NCBI GenBank assembly: GCA_003136795.1 | Contig: PLDP01000014.1 | Span: forward strand, 1-10,120 | Direction of reading: 5' to 3' | DNA length: 10,120 nucleotides | Source: Actinomycetota bacterium | GTDB taxonomy: Bacteria > Actinomycetota > Thermoleophilia > Gaiellales > Gaiellaceae | Shown here: in pieces, positions 1-6,213 of the stretch | How the letters are laid out: each line of letters begins with the position of its first letter | Numbering within the stretch: position 1 is the first letter of the stretch | Notes under the pieces: generated by a model | Seen by the model: only the letters and a program-made list of their open reading frames with translations | Told to the model about the DNA's origin: nothing | Databases searched by the model: none | Position numbers and translations under genes: made by a program

Positions 1-656
1 GCGTAGCCGACGCCGCGCACGGTGTGCAGCAGGCGCGGTTCGCCGCCCTCTTCGAGCTTGCGGCGCAGGTAGCCGATGTACACCCAGAGCGCATTCGAGG
101 TGGCGCCGAAGTCGTAGCCCCACACCCGCTCGTAGATCTGCGAGCGCGTCAGCACTTGCTTCGGGTTGCGCATGAAGAGCTCGAGTAGGTTGAACTCGGT
201 GCGCGTCAGCTGCAGGCGGCGGTCGCCGCGGTGCACCTCGCGGGTCGCGACGTCGAGCGTCACGTCGCTGAAGGCAACCGCGTCGTTGCCGGCGCCGCTG
301 CGCCGCAGCAGCGCGCGCACGCGGGCGCGCAGCTCCTCGACGGCGAAGGGCTTGACCAGGTAGTCGTCGGCGCCCGCGTCGAGGCCCTCGACGCGGTCGT
401 CCACCGCGTCGCGTGCGGTGACGACGAGCACCGGGACCGGGTCGCCGCGATGACGGAGCGAACGGCAGACGTCGAGGCCACCGATCTCCGGCATCAGCAG
501 GTCGAGGACGATCGCGTCGGCAGGGGTGGAGGAGTGCTGCGCAAGCGCGTCGGCGCCGTCCACCGCCTCGCCGACCTCGTAGTCCACCCGGAGCGCACGG
601 GCGATCGCCGAGCGGACAGCCGGGTCGTCGTCGACCACGAGAACACGAGTCGTCAT
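1..656 (-). CDS. OmpR/PhoB-family two-component response regulator (3' end cut by window edge)
   Basis: Reading the minus strand from the ATG at 656-654 gives 218 complete codons, still open at position 1. Residues 1-118 form a receiver domain: the acidic pocket is D9-D10 (VLVVDDDP), the phospho-acceptor is D52 (IVLDLLMPE), the switch residue is T80 and the conserved lysine is K102 in DDYLVKPF. Residues 127-218 are a Trans_reg_C winged helix ([12 protein letters not shown], then the recognition-helix region around 186-200, then HTVRGVGY), which marks the OmpR/PhoB class, close to MprA/PrrA-type regulators. The family is usually 225-240 aa, so only a few residues are missing. The gene is divergent from a sensor kinase starting 80 bp away, which is probably its partner (inference). 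No Shine-Dalgarno sequence is evident before the ATG, so a leaderless or weakly initiated message is possible. It likely acts as a DNA-binding transcription factor activated by phosphorylation; its regulon cannot be read from here. Confidence 0.96.
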   Translation of the reverse strand, partial: MTTRVLVVDDDPAVRSAIARALRVDYEVGEAVDGADALAQHSSTPADAIVLDLLMPEIGGLDVCRSLRHRGDPVPVLVVTARDAVDDRVEGLDAGADDYLVKPFAVEELRARVRALLRRSGAGNDAVAFSDVTLDVATREVHRGDRRLQLTRTEFNLLELFMRNPKQVLTRSQIYERVWGYDFGATSNALWVYIGYLRRKLEEGGEPRLLHTVRGVGY

Positions 657-736
657 GGCTGCATTGTGTCGTTCATGCCTAAGAGTCGGCTAAAGCGTAC
701 GATTCCGCCCGGCTTCGATCCAGGGGGGCTCGTCTC
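657..736. promoter_or_regulatory. Divergent promoter region between response regulator and sensor kinase
   Basis: This 80-bp gap must hold the promoters for both divergent two-component genes unless they lie inside coding sequence. The tetramer CTAA occurs at 679 and again at 690 (CTAAGAG and CTAAAGC), an 11-bp start-to-start spacing. That is about one helical turn, as OmpR-family dimers use on tandem half-sites. TACGAT at 698-703 fits a TAnnnT -10 element for the kinase on the plus strand, but no good -35 lies at the right distance. Autoregulation is an inference, and the similarity between the two half-sites is short. Confidence 0.3.
722..728 (+). promoter_or_regulatory. Ribosome-binding site of the sensor kinase
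   Basis: The purine run AGGGGGG ends 8 nt before the GTG at 737. It supports GTG as the start of the kinase over any internal ATG, because the first transmembrane helix follows at once. Confidence 0.6.
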
Positions 737-2446
737 GTGCATGCGGTAGTCACGACCTTTTCGATCCTCACAAGCGTCTTCATCGTGGCGCTGCTCGTGC
801 TCGCGCTCCTTCGTTGGTTGCAGCGCCGGGACCGCGCCGCAGGTTGGCTCACCCTCGCCTTCCTGACGCTCGGCGTCATCGTCACGGTCGGCCGGCTCGA
901 CCCCTCGCAGCCACACGGCTTCCTGGAGGACGCCGTGCAGCGGCTCGAGATCGAGCTGCTCGTTCTCTTCCCCTACCTCCTCTACCGCTTCGCGACGGAG
1001 TTCGTCCCGCCGTCGCGGCGGCTGCAACGGTTCGTCGCCGTCCTGACGATCGGGCTCAGCGTCTGGACGTTCGCGCTCCCGCATGTGCCCGCAGCGGGCG
1101 AGCCGCGGCCCGCCTGGTTCCTGGCGTACGTGCTCGTGTTCCTCGCGCACTGGACGCTGCTCTCGATCCTCGTCACCGTGCGCCTGTGGCACGCGGGCCA
1201 CCGGCAGCCGTCGGTCGCGGCAAGCCGCATGCGGATGCTGTCGTTTGCCGCCGCCGCCCTGACCGTGGCGATCATCTTCACCGCGTTCGCCGGCAATCAG
1301 AGCTCCGTCGGCGCTCTCGTCACGCAGATCGTCGCGCTGGCGAGCTGCATCGGGTTCCTGCTCGGCCTGAGCCCGCCGCAAGCGATCCGCGCCCACTGGC
1401 GGCAGCCGGAACAGCAGCGCCTCCAGGAGGCGATCATCGGGTTGATGACGCTGGCCACGACACGCACCGAAGTCGCACAGCGCGTCCTCGGGCCGGTCGT
1501 CGCGCTCGTCGGCGCCCGCGGAGCGGTGATCGTGGACTCGGAGGGGGCGGTCGTCGCCGAGCATGCACCGCCGCCCGACGACGACGCCGCGATTCCGGTC
1601 GAGGTCGAGCAGCCGGGCGCGAAGCTGATCGTCTGGACGTCCCCATACGCACCGTTCTTCGGCGACGACGAGCTGCGCATTCTCGAAACCGTCACGGCGC
1701 TGACCGGGATCGCGCTCGATCGTGTGCGGCTGTTCGAGCAGGAGCGCACGTCCCGGCTCGCGCTCGAGCGCGCGAACGAGGTGATGTCGAACTTCGTCGC
1801 GCTGGCCGCACACGAGCTGCGCACGCCCGTGACCACCGTGCACGGCTTCGTCCAGACACTCAACCATCTCGATGACCGGCTCGACGATGCGCAGAAGCAG
1901 GAGCTGCGCATTGCGCTCGAGCAGCAGACGGCGCGCATGGCCGCGCTCGTCGAGCAGTTGCTCGACCTGTCGCGGCTCGATGCGCACGCGATCGACATTG
2001 CGCCGCAGGCGATCGGCCTGCGCAGCTGCCTCGCCGAGGTCGTGACGGTCGCCGCAGGCGCTCGCGCCGGCGAGATCGAGGTCTCCGTGAGCGGGCCCGA
2101 CGAGGCAATCGTCGATCCGGCTGTCCTCGATCACATTGTCACCAACCTGATCACGAACGCATTGCGCTACGGCCGCGCGCCCGTGGTTGTTTCGGCGGCG
2201 GTTGTCGAGGGGCGTCTTCGGTTGTCGGTCGAGGACGCCGGTCCCGGCGTGGCGCTGGAGATCGAGGCGACGTTGTTCGAGCGCTTCACCCGGGCGGGCG
2301 TCGCACGTGACCGCGTGGCGGGCACCGGCCTCGGCCTCGCGATCGCCCGGGCCTACGCGCTCGCTCATCGGGGCGACCTCCGCTACGAGCCCGGCCAGCC
2401 CGGTGGGGCGCGTTTCGTGGTCGAGCTTCCTTCTGTCGCTCGGTAG
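737..2446 (+). CDS. Membrane sensor histidine kinase with seven predicted TM helices, GAF-like linker, HisKA and HATPase_c
   Basis: The protein is 569 aa with a GTG start. About seven hydrophobic helices fill residues 4-212 (roughly 4-27, 36-53, 71-90, 98-116, 126-148, 167-186, 192-212), so the input module is a membrane-embedded 7-TM sensor and not a large extracellular loop. Residues 225-335 look like a degenerate GAF domain ending in the helical linker GIALDRVRLFEQE. The dimerisation/phosphotransfer domain has H359 in AAHELRTP. The ATPase domain shows the N box (N470, N474 in TNLITNALRYG), the G1 box D500-A-G-P-G504, the F box (F514, F517) and the G2 box GTGLGLAIA (529-537), so the kinase appears complete and active. 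It autophosphorylates on H359 and presumably transfers to D52 of the divergent regulator. The ligand is unknown. The aminotransferase starts 9 bp after its stop, so the two are probably co-transcribed. Confidence 0.95.
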   Translation: MHAVVTTFSILTSVFIVALLVLALLRWLQRRDRAAGWLTLAFLTLGVIVTVGRLDPSQPHGFLEDAVQRLEIELLVLFPYLLYRFATEFVPPSRRLQRFVAVLTIGLSVWTFALPHVPAAGEPRPAWFLAYVLVFLAHWTLLSILVTVRLWHAGHRQPSVAASRMRMLSFAAAALTVAIIFTAFAGNQSSVGALVTQIVALASCIGFLLGLSPPQAIRAHWRQPEQQRLQEAIIGLMTLATTRTEVAQRVLGPVVALVGARGAVIVDSEGAVVAEHAPPPDDDAAIPVEVEQPGAKLIVWTSPYAPFFGDDELRILETVTALTGIALDRVRLFEQERTSRLALERANEVMSNFVALAAHELRTPVTTVHGFVQTLNHLDDRLDDAQKQELRIALEQQTARMAALVEQLLDLSRLDAHAIDIAPQAIGLRSCLAEVVTVAAGARAGEIEVSVSGPDEAIVDPAVLDHIVTNLITNALRYGRAPVVVSAAVVEGRLRLSVEDAGPGVALEIEATLFERFTRAGVARDRVAGTGLGLAIARAYALAHRGDLRYEPGQPGGARFVVELPSVAR

Positions 2447-2455
2447 TCTGGCGTC

Positions 2456-3523
2456 ATGTCCACGATCTCGTTCGCGCGCGGCGTTCCCGCTCCCGAGTGC
2501 CTGCCGGTCGAAGAACTGGCCGACTGCGCGCGGGTCGCGCTCGAGCGCGACGGGCGGACGATCCTGTCGTACGGCTCGTCTTCCGGATACGCGCCGCTGC
2601 GCGAGTGGATCGCCGATCGGCACGGCGTTGCGCCTGAGCGCGTCTTCCTGACGAACGGATCGCTGCAGGGCTTCGTGTTCCTCGCGCAGCGCCTCGCACC
2701 CGGGAAGCGGGTGCTCGCCGAGCTCCCCACCTACGACCGGCCGCTGAAGATCCTGCGCGAGCTCGGCTCGGACGTCGAGCTGCTGGCCTGCGATGACGAG
2801 GGTCTCGACCCGGACGCGCTGGAGCAGGCGCTCGGCAGCGGCCCGCCGCCGGCCTTCCTCTACCTGATCCCGACCTTTCAGAACCCGAGCGGCCGCACGC
2901 TCAGCGTCGAGCGGCGCAGCCGCATCGTCGAGCTGGCGCGCGAGCACGACCTGCTCGTGCTCGAGGACGACCCGTACGGTCTCGTCCGCTACGAGGGAGA
3001 GGCCCTGCCGTCGCTCTTCGAGCTCTCGGACGGCGAGGTCGCCTACAGCTCGTCGTTCTCGAAGACGATCGCACCGGGCCTGCGCGTCGGCTGGTTCGTG
3101 TTCCCCGAAGCGCTCGCGCGGGAGATCGAGGCGACGGCGACCGCGACGTACATCACGCCTGTGCTGCTCGGACAGGCGACCGTGAACGAGTTCGTCCGCC
3201 GCGGCAGCTTCGAGCCGAACCTCGAGCGCGTACAGGGCCTGCTCGGCGCGCGCCGCGACGCGATGCTCGCCGCGCTCGACCAGGATCTCCCGGGCATCCG
3301 CACGACACGGCCGGAGGGCGGCTACTTCCTCTGGCTCGAGCTCGGCGGTGTCGACGCGTCCGATCTGCTCGTCCGCGCTGAGGAAGCCGGCGTCACGTTC
3401 GTCAAGGGCGCCGACTTCGGCGGCGCACCGGATACCGCTCGGCTCGCGTTCAGCTTCGTCTCGCTCGACGAGATTCGCGACGGCGTCGCCCGGCTCGCGG
3501 CGGCGCTGCCGCTCTCGGTCTAG
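2456..3523 (+). CDS. PLP-dependent aminotransferase, class I/II fold (LysN / MocR C-terminal type)
   Basis: The protein is 355 aa. Fold-type I landmarks appear in order: a glycine-rich SYGSSSGYAPLRE segment (38-50), the aromatic stacking region near Y93 (LPTYDRPL), N143 in TFQNPSGR, D172 with Y174 in EDDPYGLVRYE, the Schiff-base lysine K203 in SSSFSKTIAPGLRVGW with phosphate-binding R210, PEGGYFLWLEL (287-297), and R329 (ARLAFSF), which matches the substrate alpha-carboxylate arginine. The TFQNPSGR and EDDPYG wording is characteristic of the 2-aminoadipate aminotransferase (LysN)/kynurenine aminotransferase/MocR group, so it probably transaminates a 2-oxo acid with glutamate; the substrate cannot be assigned from sequence. 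It is shorter than the ~400 aa usual for LysN and has no GntR DNA-binding domain, so it is an enzyme and not a MocR regulator. No clear ribosome-binding site precedes the ATG, consistent with coupling to the kinase stop 9 bp upstream. It ends 6 bp from the stop of the opposing small gene. Confidence 0.93.
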   Translation: MSTISFARGVPAPECLPVEELADCARVALERDGRTILSYGSSSGYAPLREWIADRHGVAPERVFLTNGSLQGFVFLAQRLAPGKRVLAELPTYDRPLKILRELGSDVELLACDDEGLDPDALEQALGSGPPPAFLYLIPTFQNPSGRTLSVERRSRIVELAREHDLLVLEDDPYGLVRYEGEALPSLFELSDGEVAYSSSFSKTIAPGLRVGWFVFPEALAREIEATATATYITPVLLGQATVNEFVRRGSFEPNLERVQGLLGARRDAMLAALDQDLPGIRTTRPEGGYFLWLELGGVDASDLLVRAEEAGVTFVKGADFGGAPDTARLAFSFVSLDEIRDGVARLAAALPLSV

Positions 3524-3529
3524 GTCGAG

Positions 3530-3703
3530 CTAGGCCGCGGCCGCAGGCATGCTCGCGAGCGGCACGAGCCGCGGCTGGCGCGGCGGCTGCAGGGTGCGCG
3601 TCGCCGCGCGGAAGGTCGGACAGGGGCGCTCCGGGGCCATCGCGCACAGGGCGTGACGGCGGAAGTAACAGTCGTCGCAAGTCGGAGCGTTCTGTCGGGT
3701 CAT
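3530..3703 (-). CDS. Small Cys-rich protein (57 aa), unknown function, possible metal-binding knuckle
   Basis: Reading from the ATG at 3703-3701 gives a 57-aa protein. Its first half has four cysteines in the pattern C9-x2-C12-x7-C20-x7-C28 within TCDDCYFRRHALCAM and RPCPTFR. This arrangement could bind Zn or an Fe-S centre. The second half is basic, Pro-rich and low in complexity, ending in a run of alanines. A good ribosome-binding site (GAAGGGA, 5-nt spacer) decides this start; the longer open frame upstream to 3976 runs antisense to nothing and into the 3' end of the protease gene, so it is not used. A plausible promoter lies about 45 bp upstream. The CxxCYFRR...LC...CPTFR arrangement looks like a conserved small protein and not a random ORF, but I cannot name a family. 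There is no signal peptide or TM helix, so it should be cytosolic. It is convergent with the aminotransferase. Confidence 0.72.
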   Translation of the reverse strand: MTRQNAPTCDDCYFRRHALCAMAPERPCPTFRAATRTLQPPRQPRLVPLASMPAAAA

Positions 3704-3708
3704 GGGTG

Positions 3709-3715
3709 TCCCTTC
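3709..3715 (-). promoter_or_regulatory. Ribosome-binding site of the 57-aa Cys-rich protein
   Basis: On the minus strand the sequence reads GAAGGGA, then 5 nt, then ATG, one of the strongest ribosome-binding sites in the window. It overlaps a small palindrome CCCTT-C-AAGGG at 3710-3720, which might weakly mask the site. Confidence 0.65.
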
Positions 3716-3746
3716 AAGGGGCAGTCGTCGGGTTCTGGGCTGGGCC

Positions 3747-3774
3747 ATGCTACGACCGCCTTGAGGTGCCGCAA
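3747..3774 (-). promoter_or_regulatory. Candidate sigma-70-like promoter of the 57-aa Cys-rich gene
   Basis: On the minus strand TTGCGG (plus positions 3774-3769) is separated by 16 nt from TAGCAT (3752-3747). The -35 shares TTG and the -10 shares TA..AT with the consensus. The start of transcription would fall near 3740, leaving a ~35-nt leader that contains the ribosome-binding site. This is a pattern match only. Confidence 0.4.
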
Positions 3775-3782
3775 AGGGCTTG

Positions 3783-3841
3783 TCTAAACGGAAAACGTGC
3801 ATTTTCCGGCAACTTCTAAACCTGCGAAAACCGCCGTTTTC
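3783..3841. repeat. Two-copy module: TCTAAAC heptamer plus 16-bp palindromic box, possible operator or tandem terminator hairpins
   Basis: The heptamer TCTAAAC occurs at 3783-3789 and again at 3815-3821. Each copy is followed by a 16-bp box: GAAAAC-GTGC-ATTTTC at 3791-3806 and GAAAAC-CGCC-GTTTTC at 3826-3841. The first box sits in a perfect 7-bp stem CGGAAAA/TTTTCCG (3789-3808, 6-nt loop); the second is a perfect 6-bp stem with a 4-nt loop. The boxes start 35 bp apart. They lie between the stop of the PDZ-Lon gene and the candidate promoter of the small Cys-rich gene. They could be two hairpins ending the long operon (the first is followed on the minus strand by TTTAGA, a weak U tract) or two sites for a dimeric regulator upstream of the small gene. 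The AAC-N4-GTT core is shared with the actinobacterial LexA box, but the flanks differ. Confidence 0.5.
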
Positions 3842-3848
3842 TGCCCCG

Positions 3849-4844
3849 CTAACGGAGTGTCGCCAGCGCGCGCAACGCCTGTGGAAAGCTCTCCACAGGG
3901 ATGATGCGGAGGCCGTCCGCCTCCTTGCGGGCATCGCGGGCGTTCTCCCCAGCCGGCACGAGGAAAGCGTCCACACCCGCCTCGCGCGCGCCGATCGTCT
4001 TTTGCTTGATCCCGCCGATCGGGAGGACGGCGCCGTCCGGCTCGATTTCGCCGGTGGCGGCGATCTTGTGGCCGTGGAGGACGTCGTGCCCGAGCTGTTC
4101 CAGCACCTCGATCGCGAACGCGAGGCCCGCGGAGGGCCCGCCGACGTCGCCGGCGTCGATGCTCACGTGGATCGGCAGGTGGATGTCGAGCGCCGCCTCG
4201 ACGACCACGCCGACGATCGCGCGCACCGGCTTCTTGCCGGACGAGACGGTGCCCATCCGTTCGACGAGCGTCTGCTTGCCCCGCCGGACGGTGATGGAGA
4301 CGCGGTCGCCGATCTTGTGCGACGACATCGCGACGTACACGTCGTGTGGATTGCGCACTTGCTTGCCGTCGATGGCGACGATCACGTCGTCGGGCTCGAG
4401 CTTGCCGACGGCGGGCATGCCCGCCGCGACACCGTCAATGAGCGCGCCGATCGAGCGCAGCACGACGTGCTTGCCCGCGGCGCGCAACGCGACCGCCGCG
4501 GCAACCTGCTGCGAATGCTGCATGTCCTGCAGGTCGATGCGCCGGAGTTGCTGGTCGTTGACACCCGGAGGGTTGACGGCGCTCGACGGATACAGGCTGG
4601 CGCCGTTGTGCAAGCCGCCGAAGAGCTTCTCGAGGAGCGTCGCCTTGCGGACGACGACGTCCACGAAGTAGACGGCGCCGTGAAGTGGGTCATGTCCGCC
4701 CTGCACCGTCACGAGCGGCGCGACGGGGTGCGCTTTGTCGGGCAGGAAGATGTACTCGTTCGACGGGTAGACGTAGAGCGCGAGTGCGGCGACGACCATG
4801 ATGAGCCCCAGCGTGAAGAGGCGGCCGGGGGTGACGAGCTTCAT
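3849..4844 (-). CDS. Membrane-anchored PDZ / Lon-type serine protease (YlbL family)
   Basis: The protein is 331 aa. A single N-terminal membrane helix (about residues 9-26) anchors it, with the bulk probably outside the cytoplasmic membrane. A PDZ domain covers roughly 125-195 (IDGVAAGMPAVGKLEPDDVIVAIDG region). The C-terminal Lon protease domain, about 205-331, carries the catalytic serine S238 in DVGGPSAG and the catalytic lysine K282, second lysine of PIGGIKQK. The spacing is within one residue of the Ser-Lys dyad of E. coli Lon. There is no AAA+ domain, as in B. subtilis YlbL and M. tuberculosis Rv3194c. YlbL is known to degrade the cell-division inhibitor YneA during recovery from DNA damage; the substrate here is unknown. 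Its ATG overlaps the SDR stop by 4 bp (ATGA), so it is the last, translationally coupled gene of the operon. Confidence 0.94.
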   Translation of the reverse strand: MKLVTPGRLFTLGLIMVVAALALYVYPSNEYIFLPDKAHPVAPLVTVQGGHDPLHGAVYFVDVVVRKATLLEKLFGGLHNGASLYPSSAVNPPGVNDQQLRRIDLQDMQHSQQVAAAVALRAAGKHVVLRSIGALIDGVAAGMPAVGKLEPDDVIVAIDGKQVRNPHDVYVAMSSHKIGDRVSITVRRGKQTLVERMGTVSSGKKPVRAIVGVVVEAALDIHLPIHVSIDAGDVGGPSAGLAFAIEVLEQLGHDVLHGHKIAATGEIEPDGAVLPIGGIKQKTIGAREAGVDAFLVPAGENARDARKEADGLRIIPVESFPQALRALATLR

Positions 4845-5587
4845 ACGAGCCCGCGGGAGCTGCCGCCGTCGACGAGGACGGTGGTGCCGGTGATGTACGC
4901 GGCGCGGCCGGAGGCGATGAAGCAGACGACGTCGCCAAACTCGCGCGGGCTGCCCATGCGCCCGAGCGGAATCTGCGCGAGCTCCTCGGCGGGCGGCCCG
5001 CCGGCGCCGTACAGCTCGGTCATCCGTGGTGTGTCGATCCGGCCGGGGGCGACGCAGTTGACGGTGATCCCTTCCGGGCCGAGCTCGCGCGACAGCGTTT
5101 TCGCCCAGCCGGTGAGCCCGGGGCGGAGCGCGTTCGAGAGCGCAAGGTGCGGCGACGGCTCCTTGACGGTCGCCGAGGTGATGAAGACGATGCGCCCCGC
5201 GTCGCTCGAGCGGAGGTGCGGCAGCGCGAGCCGCACGAGCCGCACCGCCGGCTGCAGGAGCAGCTCGAAGGCCGACTCGAGTTGCTCGTCCGTGATCTCC
5301 GAGGCCTTGCCGGCGGGCGGGCCGCCGGAGTTCCAGACGACGATGTCGATGCCGCCGAAGGCTTGAAGCGTCCGCTCGACGAGCCGCTCGAGGTCGGCGC
5401 CGTTTCTCACGTCACCGCGCACAGCGAGCGCGCCGATGCGGTCGGCGTCGCGCTCGAGCTCTTCGCGGCGCCGCGCGAACATCGCCACGTTCGCGCCCTC
5501 TTGCGTGAGCGCCTCGGCAGACGCAAGCCCGAGACCGGACGAGGCTCCGCAAACGATCGCCGTCCTGCCGCGCAGACCGAGATCCAT
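4841..5587 (-). CDS. Short-chain dehydrogenase/reductase family protein with atypical catalytic motif
   Basis: The protein is 248 aa, the normal size for a classical SDR, from the ATG at 5587-5585 (MDLGLRGRTAIVCGASSG). The Rossmann motif GASSGLG is at 14-20, and WNSGGP at 85-90 stands where classical SDRs have NNAG. The conserved serine S138 is present (ITSAT), but the YxxxK pair expected 13 residues later reads S151-N-A-L-R155, so the catalytic tyrosine and lysine are both replaced. The later motif VNCVAPGRIDT (176-186) and a terminal VDGG are intact, so the fold and NAD(P) site look sound. The NSGGP...SNALR combination belongs, as I recall, to a divergent FabG-like SDR subgroup. It is often annotated as 3-oxoacyl-ACP reductase, but the reaction is unproven. 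It follows the DUF1326 gene by 23 bp and overlaps the protease by 4 bp. No clear ribosome-binding site is seen. Confidence 0.93.
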   Translation of the reverse strand: MDLGLRGRTAIVCGASSGLGLASAEALTQEGANVAMFARRREELERDADRIGALAVRGDVRNGADLERLVERTLQAFGGIDIVVWNSGGPPAGKASEITDEQLESAFELLLQPAVRLVRLALPHLRSSDAGRIVFITSATVKEPSPHLALSNALRPGLTGWAKTLSRELGPEGITVNCVAPGRIDTPRMTELYGAGGPPAEELAQIPLGRMGSPREFGDVVCFIASGRAAYITGTTVLVDGGSSRGLV

Positions 5588-5610
5588 CGAGGCGACGGTA
5601 GCGCGTCCCG

Positions 5611-6213
5611 CTACGAGGCGTACTCGAAGGTGCTCGCGAAGGCGCAGTTGCCCGCGAGCTCCCACTGGAACGGCCCGTCGTCGACCGTGAACGAGTCGGC
5701 GTAGAGCTCGGTTCCCGGCTGGTCGTAGCCGGGAATCCCGCAGGCGACCGGTACGTCGGTCTCGACGGCGCGGGCCGCGCTGAGCGAGATCGACCGCCCC
5801 ACGAGCAGCCGGTGGCCGTCGGGGCCGTCCTCGAGCCGGATTGCACTCGTGCACACATCGATCACGTGGCGCGGCTTGCGAATCCAGGGAAGCCGCAGCA
5901 CGTCGCCGCCGAGCTCGCCGAGGAGGATCTGCTCGACCGCCGAGCGCTGCGCGAGGTCGCCGCGCTCGTCGACGTGGAGCAGGACGCTCCAGGGTGAGCC
6001 GGGCTCGTCGTCGTCGTAACGGACCGTGAGGGCCGCGGCGAGCCCCGCGAGGCTCACGTCGTCGGCGTGGCCTTCGTCGATTCGCCATGAGAGCGCGCCG
6101 TAACAGACGCCGTACGTGGAGCGGCCGCCCGGCACGCCGCCGATCATGCGGCAGGGGCAGATCGCCTCGCAGTTGCACGACTCGAAGTACGCGCCGGCGA
6201 TGCGCCAGCTCAT
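5611..6213 (-). CDS. DUF1326 domain protein, Cys-rich, probable soluble partner of DUF2182
   Basis: The protein is 200 aa from the ATG at 6213-6211, opening with MSWRIAGAYFESCNCEAICP. The start motif has a tight cysteine cluster C13-x-C15-x3-C19-x-C21, with more cysteines at 37, 121, 158 and 190; the last is in the GNCAFASTFEYAS C-terminus. This cysteine-rich N-terminus and the overall length match the DUF1326 family of unknown function. There is no TM helix or signal peptide, so the protein is probably cytosolic. Its ATG overlaps the stop of the upstream DUF2182 membrane protein by 4 bp (ATGA), and the two families are known to be neighbours, so they probably act together. The cysteine cluster suggests metal or thiol chemistry; the metal and the role are not known. 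Confidence 0.87.
   Translation of the reverse strand: MSWRIAGAYFESCNCEAICPCRMIGGVPGGRSTYGVCYGALSWRIDEGHADDVSLAGLAAALTVRYDDDEPGSPWSVLLHVDERGDLAQRSAVEQILLGELGGDVLRLPWIRKPRHVIDVCTSAIRLEDGPDGHRLLVGRSISLSAARAVETDVPVACGIPGYDQPGTELYADSFTVDDGPFQWELAGNCAFASTFEYAS

Noticed and set aside
653..2947. 764-aa open frame on the minus strand across the kinase and aminotransferase genes
   Set aside because: It is antisense to two well-supported genes, has a low-complexity Arg/Asp/Glu-rich composition typical of GC-rich shadow frames, and shows no domain.
3524..3545. GC palindrome (GGCCGCGGCC) near the convergent stops as a bidirectional terminator
   Set aside because: It encodes the alanine tail of the 57-aa protein and has no T tract on either side.
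3878..3899. 8-bp inverted repeat CCTGTGGA / TCCACAGG with cores like DnaA boxes
   Set aside because: It lies inside the protease gene, where it encodes the ordinary C-terminal PVESFPQ segment of Lon domains. There is no DnaA-box cluster or AT-rich unwinding region, so an origin is not supported.
3780..5366. 528-aa open frame on the plus strand over the PDZ-Lon and SDR genes
   Set aside because: It is antisense to clear genes with catalytic motifs and has shadow-like composition with no recognisable domain. Its first part covers the palindromic boxes.
4841..6178. 445-aa minus-strand frame that would add a ~197-residue N-terminal extension to the SDR
   Set aside because: The extension is an Arg-rich out-of-frame reading of DUF1326. 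The SDR family start MDLGLRGR at 5587 is standard.
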